DNA from: Streptomyces drozdowiczii
GTDB taxonomy: Bacteria > Actinomycetota > Actinomycetes > Streptomycetales > Streptomycetaceae
Reading direction: 5' to 3'
NCBI RefSeq assembly: GCF_026167665.1
Contig: NZ_CP098740.1
Location: forward strand, 4,216,001-4,280,000
DNA: 64,000 nucleotides
Shown: piece after piece, positions 58,860-64,000 of the stretch
Numbering within the stretch: position 1 is the first letter of the stretch
Layout of the letters: every line of letters begins with the position of its first letter
Notes under the pieces: model-generated
What the model was told of the DNA's origin: nothing
Seen by the model: only the letters and a program-made list of their open reading frames with translations
The model's database searches: none
Made by a program: the position numbers and the translations under genes

Positions 58860-61800
58860 ATGTCCGTGCACAGCCAATCAACGGCGCCGTACGCGGCCGC
58901 CGCCGCCCCCGAGTTCCCCCGGCATGTCGTCACCGCCGTGCTCGTCTCCCACGACGGCGCACGCTGGCTGCCCGACGCGCTCGCCGGACTGCTCGGCCAG
59001 GAACGCCCCGTACAGAACGTCATCGCCGCCGACACCGGCAGCGCCGACGACTCCGCGCGCCTGGTCACCGAGGCCCTCGGCGCCGACCGCGTCCTGCACC
59101 TGGCGCGGCGTACGAGCTTCGGCACCGCCGTCGACGAGGCGAGCCGCACGGCCGGCGTCCTCACCCCGGACGACCTGCCCTACCTGAAGCGGCCCAGCGG
59201 CTGGGACCCGGTCACCCGGACCTGGCACGACGAGGCGTACGAGATGCCCGAGCTGCCGCACGGCGAGCCGGTGCAGTGGCTCTGGCTGCTCCACGACGAC
59301 TGCGCGCCCGCGCCCGACGCCCTCGCCGAGATGCTGCGCGTCGTGGACAACGACCGGCACGCCGCGATCGTCGGCCCCAAGCTGCGCGGCTGGTACGACC
59401 GCCGCCAGCTCCTCGAAGTCGGCGTCTCCATCGCCAACAGCGGCCGCCGCTGGACCGGACTCGACCGCCGCGAGCAGGACCAGGGCCAGCACGACCAGGT
59501 CCGCACCGTCCTCTCCGTCTCCACCGCCGGCATGCTCATCCGGCGCGACGTCTGGGAAGAGCTGGGCGGCTTCGACCGCAGGCTCCCGCTCATGCGCGAC
59601 GACGTCGACCTGTGCTGGCGCGCCCACATGGCCGGCCACCGGGTCCTCGTCGCCCCCGACGCCGTCCTGCGGCATGCCGAGGCGTCCGCGCGGGAACGCC
59701 GCCCCATCGACTGCGCCGGCCGCCACATCGCCAGCCCGCACCGCGTGGACAAGGCGGGCGCCGTCTACACGATGCTCGTCAACGCGCGCGGCAAGAAGCT
59801 GCCCTGGGTCATGCTCCGGCTCGTCCTCGGCACCCTGCTGCGCACCCTCGCCTACCTCGTCGGCAAGGTCCCGGGCCAGGCGCTCGACGAGGTCACCGGC
59901 CTCCTGAGCACCCTGCTGCGCCCCGGCCGCATCCTGGCCGCCCGCCGCGCCCGGGGGAAGGGCGCGGTCGACGCCGCCGAACTGCGCGGACTCTTCCCCG
60001 CACCCGGCGCCACCGTCCGCGCCACCGTCGAACAGGTCGCCGGGAACTTCGGCGGCGGCTCCGACGCCGACGCCGGCGGCTCCCGGCACGGCGCCGTCGA
60101 GTCCGGACCGGGCGGCGACGACGCCGACTACCTGGAGATCGACCAGTTCGCCCGGCTGAAGAAGGTCGGCCGCAAGCCGGGACCGGTCCTCTTCGCCCTG
60201 CTCCTCCTGGTCTCCTTGGTCGCCTGCCGCGACCTCATCGGCGGCGGCGCGCTGGCCGGCGGCGCCCTGCTGCCCGCCCCCGGCGACGTCTCCGACCTGT
60301 GGGCGCGTTACGCGGACGGCTGGCACACCGTCGGCACCGGCGGCACCCAGACCGCCCCGCCCTACCTCGCCGTCATCTCGGCCCTGTCCGCGCTGTTCCT
60401 CGGCTCCACCGGCTTCGCGCTCACCCTGCTGCTCGTCTGCTCGGTCCCGCTCGCCGGACTCACCGCGTACTTCGTCACCCGCCCGCTGCTTCCCTCCCGG
60501 CTGCTGCGGGCCTGGGCGAGCGTCGCGTACGCCTTCCTGCCCGCCGCGACCGGCGCCCTGGCGACCGGCCGCCTCGGCACCGCCGTGCTGGCCGTCCTGC
60601 TGCCGCTCATCGCGCGCACCGCCGTCTCCGCGCACGGCATGCGCGGAGACGGCGGCGCCCGCGGCAGCTGGCGCGCCACCTGGGCGTACACCCTGCTCCT
60701 CACCCTCGCCATGGCGTTCACGCCGATCGTGTGGCCGCTCGCCGCGGTCCTCGGGCTCGGCGTCCTGGCGCTGCGGCGCGGCGACATCACCGCGTACGCG
60801 CTCCGCTTCCTCGCCGCCGTCGGCACCCCGGTCCTGGTCCTGGCGCCCTGGTCGCTCTCGCTGCTGAGCAGCCCGTCCGCGTTCCTGAGGGAAGCCGGAC
60901 TGGAGACCGGTACGGGCTCCGCCTCCGCGCTGGACCTCCTCGGCATCAGCCCCGGCGGGCCCAAGGCGGCGGGCGGCGTCCTGCTCCTCGGCATCGTGCT
61001 CGCGGCGCTGGCCGCCCTGCTGCGCGGGGAGCGCCGGTTCGCCGTCCGGACCGCCTGGGTCGCCGCCCTGGTCTCCCTCGCGTTCGCCGGGCTCGCCAAC
61101 GGCTCCGGCTGGGCCGGCCCCGCCACGCTGGTCTACGGCGCCGCCCTCATCGCCGCCGCGCTCGTCGGCGCGGACGGCGCCCGCATCCGCGTCGCCGAAC
61201 TCAGCTTCGGCTGGCGCCAGCCGGTCGCCGCACTGATCGCCCTCGCGGCGGGCCTGGCCCCCGTGCTGGCCGCCGCCGGCTGGATGATCGGCGGCGCGGC
61301 GGGCCCGCTGGAACGCCGCGACCCGGTCCAGGTGCCCGCGTTCGTCGCGGAGGAGAGCGGCACCCGCGACCAGCCGCGCACCCTGGTCCTGGGCGGCACC
61401 TCGTCCGCCTCCGTCGACTACACCCTCGTCCGGGGCTCGGGCGCGCGGCTCGGCGACGCGGAGCTGGCCGAGGCGCAGGGCGGCAACAGCCACCTCGACA
61501 AGGTCGTCGCCAACCTGGTCGCCGGCTCCGGCGCCGACCAGGGCAGCCAGCTCAGCGGCTTCGCGATCCGCTACGTCCTCGTGCGCGACGGAGCGCCCAA
61601 GCAGATGAGCCGGGTGCTCGACGCCACCCCGGGCCTGAGCCGGCTCAGCCAGCTCGACGGCAGCGCCCTGTGGCGGGTGGACCGGCAGGTCGCCCGGATC
61701 ATGATCGTCCCGTCCGCCGCGGGCGACGAGCCGCTTCCCGTGGGCTCGCAGCCCGTCGAGGCGCACACCAAGATCCCGGCGGGCGGCTCCGGCCGGGTGC

Positions 61801-62666
61801 TGCGGATCGCCGACGCGGCCGACCCCGGCTGGCAGGCCACGCTCAACGGGCGCGCGCTGACCGCCAAGACCGTCGACGGCTGGGCCCAGGGCTTCGAACT
61901 GCCCACCGAGGGCGGCACCCTGGACCTCACGTACGAGGAGCCCTTCACCCACACCGTGTGGATCTGGGCGCAGATCGCGCTCGCCGTGGTCCTCGTGGTC
62001 ATGGCCCTGCCCGGCCGCCGCCGCGAGATCGACGACGACCTGCCGGAGGAGGCCGAGGCGGTCGCCGCCGAACCGGTCGCCGGAGAGGGCCGCCGCGCCC
62101 GCAGGCTGCGCGCCGCCGCCCTGGCCGAGAGCGAGGCCGCCGAGGGCGCCCGCGAGCAGCAGGAGGCGGAGGGCGCCCCGGGCCCGGACGAGACCGGCGA
62201 GCAGCCCGCGTACGTTCCCGCCCAGCAGAGCGCCGAAACCGACGCCGCGGCCACGGAGGACGACGACAACGTCTTCGTACCGCAGCAGCAGTACGGCGAC
62301 TGGGGCGACGGCCAGGGCCAGTACCAGGACCCGGCCTATGCGCAGTACCAGGACGGCTCTCCGTACCAGGACGGCGGTCAGTACCAGGACCCGCAGTACG
62401 CCGAGGGGCAGCAGCAACCGGAGACCGGCGGCTACGACCCGTACGGCTATCCGCAGTACCAGGAGGGCCAGTACCAGGACGGCCAGTACGCGGCCCCCTA
62501 CGACCCGCCCGCGTACGACCCGCAGTCCTATGACCCGAACGGGTACGGCCCCGAGGCCGGGCAGTACGGCGAGCAGCACCCGTACGACCCGCAGCACCCC
62601 GAGAACCCCGCCCCGGGCCAGAACCCGTGGCCGACCGGCAACGCATCGCGAGGCGAGTCCGAGTGA
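58860..62666 (+). CDS. Large membrane glycosyltransferase (GT2) with a YQD-rich tail
   Basis: 1268 residues. A GT2 domain (about 20-300) contains VVTAVLVSHDGARWLPDAL, NVIAADTGSADDSARLV, LWLLHDDCAPAPDALAEML and MRDDVDLCWRAHMAGHRVLV. About 14 membrane segments follow (about 350-900), then an extracytoplasmic domain (about 880-1045; VDYTLVRGSGARLG). A final membrane helix (about 1050-1068) leads to a cytosolic tail of about 200 residues, rich in Gln, Tyr, Asp, Pro and Gly. ATG 58860 is used; an in-frame GTG at 58797 would add 21 residues. It is probably involved in envelope-polymer (arabinogalactan-like) synthesis. It is coupled to the next gene (GTGA). Confidence 0.9.
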   Translation: MSVHSQSTAPYAAAAAPEFPRHVVTAVLVSHDGARWLPDALAGLLGQERPVQNVIAADTGSADDSARLVTEALGADRVLHLARRTSFGTAVDEASRTAGVLTPDDLPYLKRPSGWDPVTRTWHDEAYEMPELPHGEPVQWLWLLHDDCAPAPDALAEMLRVVDNDRHAAIVGPKLRGWYDRRQLLEVGVSIANSGRRWTGLDRREQDQGQHDQVRTVLSVSTAGMLIRRDVWEELGGFDRRLPLMRDDVDLCWRAHMAGHRVLVAPDAVLRHAEASARERRPIDCAGRHIASPHRVDKAGAVYTMLVNARGKKLPWVMLRLVLGTLLRTLAYLVGKVPGQALDEVTGLLSTLLRPGRILAARRARGKGAVDAAELRGLFPAPGATVRATVEQVAGNFGGGSDADAGGSRHGAVESGPGGDDADYLEIDQFARLKKVGRKPGPVLFALLLLVSLVACRDLIGGGALAGGALLPAPGDVSDLWARYADGWHTVGTGGTQTAPPYLAVISALSALFLGSTGFALTLLLVCSVPLAGLTAYFVTRPLLPSRLLRAWASVAYAFLPAATGALATGRLGTAVLAVLLPLIARTAVSAHGMRGDGGARGSWRATWAYTLLLTLAMAFTPIVWPLAAVLGLGVLALRRGDITAYALRFLAAVGTPVLVLAPWSLSLLSSPSAFLREAGLETGTGSASALDLLGISPGGPKAAGGVLLLGIVLAALAALLRGERRFAVRTAWVAALVSLAFAGLANGSGWAGPATLVYGAALIAAALVGADGARIRVAELSFGWRQPVAALIALAAGLAPVLAAAGWMIGGAAGPLERRDPVQVPAFVAEESGTRDQPRTLVLGGTSSASVDYTLVRGSGARLGDAELAEAQGGNSHLDKVVANLVAGSGADQGSQLSGFAIRYVLVRDGAPKQMSRVLDATPGLSRLSQLDGSALWRVDRQVARIMIVPSAAGDEPLPVGSQPVEAHTKIPAGGSGRVLRIADAADPGWQATLNGRALTAKTVDGWAQGFELPTEGGTLDLTYEEPFTHTVWIWAQIALAVVLVVMALPGRRREIDDDLPEEAEAVAAEPVAGEGRRARRLRAAALAESEAAEGAREQQEAEGAPGPDETGEQPAYVPAQQSAETDAAATEDDDNVFVPQQQYGDWGDGQGQYQDPAYAQYQDGSPYQDGGQYQDPQYAEGQQQPETGGYDPYGYPQYQEGQYQDGQYAAPYDPPAYDPQSYDPNGYGPEAGQYGEQHPYDPQHPENPAPGQNPWPTGNASRGESE

Positions 62667-64000
62667 AGTCCACCAGCGCCCTGTCCCTCATCGCCGGAGC
62701 GGTCGCCCTGGCCGCCGTCACCGGGTTCGCCGCGCTCAACGAACCGTCCGGTGGCAACACGGCCGAAGCGAAGACGGCCGCACGGCTGCCCGTCGAACGC
62801 ACCAGCCTGCTCTGTCCGGCGCCCGGCCTGTCCGACCTCTCGGAGACGGCCTACACGGCCTTCACGCCCTCCGGCACGAGCGGCGGCTCCGCCACGGCCG
62901 GCACCGCCGAGCTGCTGTCCTCCGCGAAGGACGGCGAGGCGACCGCCGACGAGAAGTCCGACGACAAGGACAAGAAGGGCACGAGCAAGAAGGACAAGGC
63001 GGACAAGCCGGTGGTCTCCCTCAAGGAGCCCGGCAAGCCCGCCACCGGCGAGGCGTCGGGCGCCGACTCACCCGCCCTCATCGGCACCGCGACCGGCCGG
63101 TTCGCCCCCGGCTGGACCGCCCAGCAGACCACCACCATCGAGGCGGGCGACGGCCGCGGCCTGCTCGGCATCAGCTGCACCACGCCCGACACCGACTTCT
63201 GGTTCCCCGCGGCCAGCACCGCCAAGTCCCGCGAGGACTACGTCCACCTCACCAACCCGGATGACACCGCCGCCGTCGCCGACATCGAGCTGTACGGCCC
63301 GGACGGCTCCCTCAAGTCCGACGTCGGCGAGGGCATCACGGTCCCGGCGGGCTCCGGCGTCCGGGTCCTGATCTCGACGCTCACGAGCAAGGCCGCCGAC
63401 GACGTCACCGTCCACGTCACCACCCGTACGGGCCGGGTCGGCGCGGCTGTCAGGGCGGCGGACGACGAGACCGGCAGCGACTGGCTCACCGCCTCCGCCG
63501 AACCGGCCGGCACGGTCGTGCTGCCCGGCATCCCGGCCGACGCCACCTCGGTACGCCTGGTGGCCTTCGCCCCCGGCGACGACGACGCCGACCTCGGCCT
63601 GAAGCTGCTCGGCAAGACCGGCGCCGTCACCCCGGCCGGCCACGAGGAACTGCACGTCAAGTCGCATATGACCGCCGGGATGGACCTCAAGGACATCACC
63701 CGCGGCGAGGCGGGCTCGCTGATGCTGGTGCCCACCGAGAAGGGCAAGGCCACCCCGGTCGTCGCAGCCCTGCGCGTGGTCCGGGGCAAGGGCGCCAAGC
63801 AGGAGGTGGCCTTCATCCCGGCGACCGGCCCGGTGGGCGCACGCGCGACCGTCGCCGACAACCGGTCCAAGGGCTCGGTGCTCTCCCTCACCGCCCCCGG
63901 CGCCGCCGCGACCGTCAAGGTCACGGCGTCGGCCGGCAGCGGGGGCGGTACGCCGGTCAGCAAGACGTACAAGATCGCGGCGGGCACGACCACGGCGGTC
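62663..64000 (+). CDS. DUF5719-type exported protein (5' part, cut by window end)
   Basis: At least 446 residues with no stop before the window edge. GTG 62663 overlaps the stop of the glycosyltransferase gene (GTGA). A signal peptide or anchor (KSTSALSLIAGAVALAAVTG) is followed by a Thr/Ala-rich stretch, a Lys/Asp-rich linker (DDKDKKGTSKKDKADK, about 95-115), and repeated beta-rich domains with YVHLTNPDDTAAVADIELYG and TLTSKAADDVTVHVTTRTG. The DUF5719 family is typically encoded next to this glycosyltransferase in actinobacteria. Function unknown; probably a surface or cell-wall accessory protein. Confidence 0.85.
   Translation, partial: MKSTSALSLIAGAVALAAVTGFAALNEPSGGNTAEAKTAARLPVERTSLLCPAPGLSDLSETAYTAFTPSGTSGGSATAGTAELLSSAKDGEATADEKSDDKDKKGTSKKDKADKPVVSLKEPGKPATGEASGADSPALIGTATGRFAPGWTAQQTTTIEAGDGRGLLGISCTTPDTDFWFPAASTAKSREDYVHLTNPDDTAAVADIELYGPDGSLKSDVGEGITVPAGSGVRVLISTLTSKAADDVTVHVTTRTGRVGAAVRAADDETGSDWLTASAEPAGTVVLPGIPADATSVRLVAFAPGDDDADLGLKLLGKTGAVTPAGHEELHVKSHMTAGMDLKDITRGEAGSLMLVPTEKGKATPVVAALRVVRGKGAKQEVAFIPATGPVGARATVADNRSKGSVLSLTAPGAAATVKVTASAGSGGGTPVSKTYKIAAGTTTAV

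Noticed and set aside
58878..62597. A 1239-codon open frame on the minus strand opposite the large glycosyltransferase
   Set aside because: High G+C suppresses stop codons in antisense frames. It has low-complexity composition, no start signal, and the plus strand has clear domains.
62280..62640. Repeated units near the glycosyltransferase end considered as a CRISPR-like array
   Set aside because: They are codon-level repeats in frame (YQD, QYA), with no constant spacer length.
1..64000. Insertion sequences, prophage genes, integrase or att sites at the bldA tRNA
   Set aside because: No transposase or integrase motif was seen, and the 3' end of the tRNA is not repeated elsewhere in the window.

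Overview
The window is a chromosomal segment of a Streptomyces species. The evidence is the very high G+C with almost all codons ending in G or C, a tRNA-Leu with a UAA anticodon (bldA), a WhiB regulator of the sporulation type, SigB-like sigma/anti-sigma partner-switching genes, several TANNNT-type leaderless starts, and a run of genes (whiB ... fbiAB ... LCP genes ... acyl-CoA dehydrogenase ... renal-dipeptidase homologue ... purEK ... prsI-arsI-sigI ... hut ... thiolase/cystathionine synthase) that I recall in the same relative order in S. coelicolor (about SCO3034 upwards, inverted). No insertion sequence, prophage, CRISPR array or rRNA was seen. It is mostly core chromosome, with one accessory patch at 36-41 kb.

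Layout. 0-10 kb: end of an unknown gene, bldA, a DinB-like protein, a Bax-inhibitor-1 membrane protein, small unknowns, a thiolase, an SGNH hydrolase, cystathionine beta-synthase, and a divergent HTH-regulator/SDR pair. 10-15 kb: an ECF sigma factor coupled to a (frameshifted) membrane partner, an RpiR-type regulator, and a leftward set of three Roadblock/LC7 proteins with a DUF4388-like protein; one of these carries the only TTA codon I found in a real gene of the window. 15-20.7 kb: histidine degradation (hutU, an M20 amidohydrolase, hutF, hutI). 20.8-23.1 kb: the sigI / arsI-prsI stress sigma module. 23-33 kb: a POT peptide transporter, a two-component system, GtrA, purK-purE, an M19 dipeptidase, a VOC protein, a nucleotide-sugar dehydrogenase and an acyl-CoA dehydrogenase.

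34-41.4 kb is the least conserved part: a frameshifted Ser/Thr kinase, AlkD, two decayed genes with internal deletions, an HTH protein, and a tightly coupled cassette of an Scr1-type regulator, two DUF397 proteins, two unknowns and a methyltransferase. 41.5-54.6 kb is an envelope region: five LytR-CpsA-Psr (LCP) ligases, a family 2 glycosyltransferase, a TIGR03089 protein and an NDP-sugar pyrophosphorylase, followed by a DNA glycosylase. 54.7-64 kb: fbiB-fbiA (coenzyme F420), a cysteine dioxygenase, whiB behind a 0.7-kb upstream region, a 1268-residue membrane glycosyltransferase with a YQD-rich tail, and the start of a DUF5719-type exported protein cut by the window edge.

Four genes (11.2, 34.5, 41.3 and 57.5 kb) need exactly one missing base restored to become full length. 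All four lie in G/C-rich runs, so assembly error is as likely as real decay. Several short perfect tandem duplications occur in non-coding DNA, two of them straddling stop codons.
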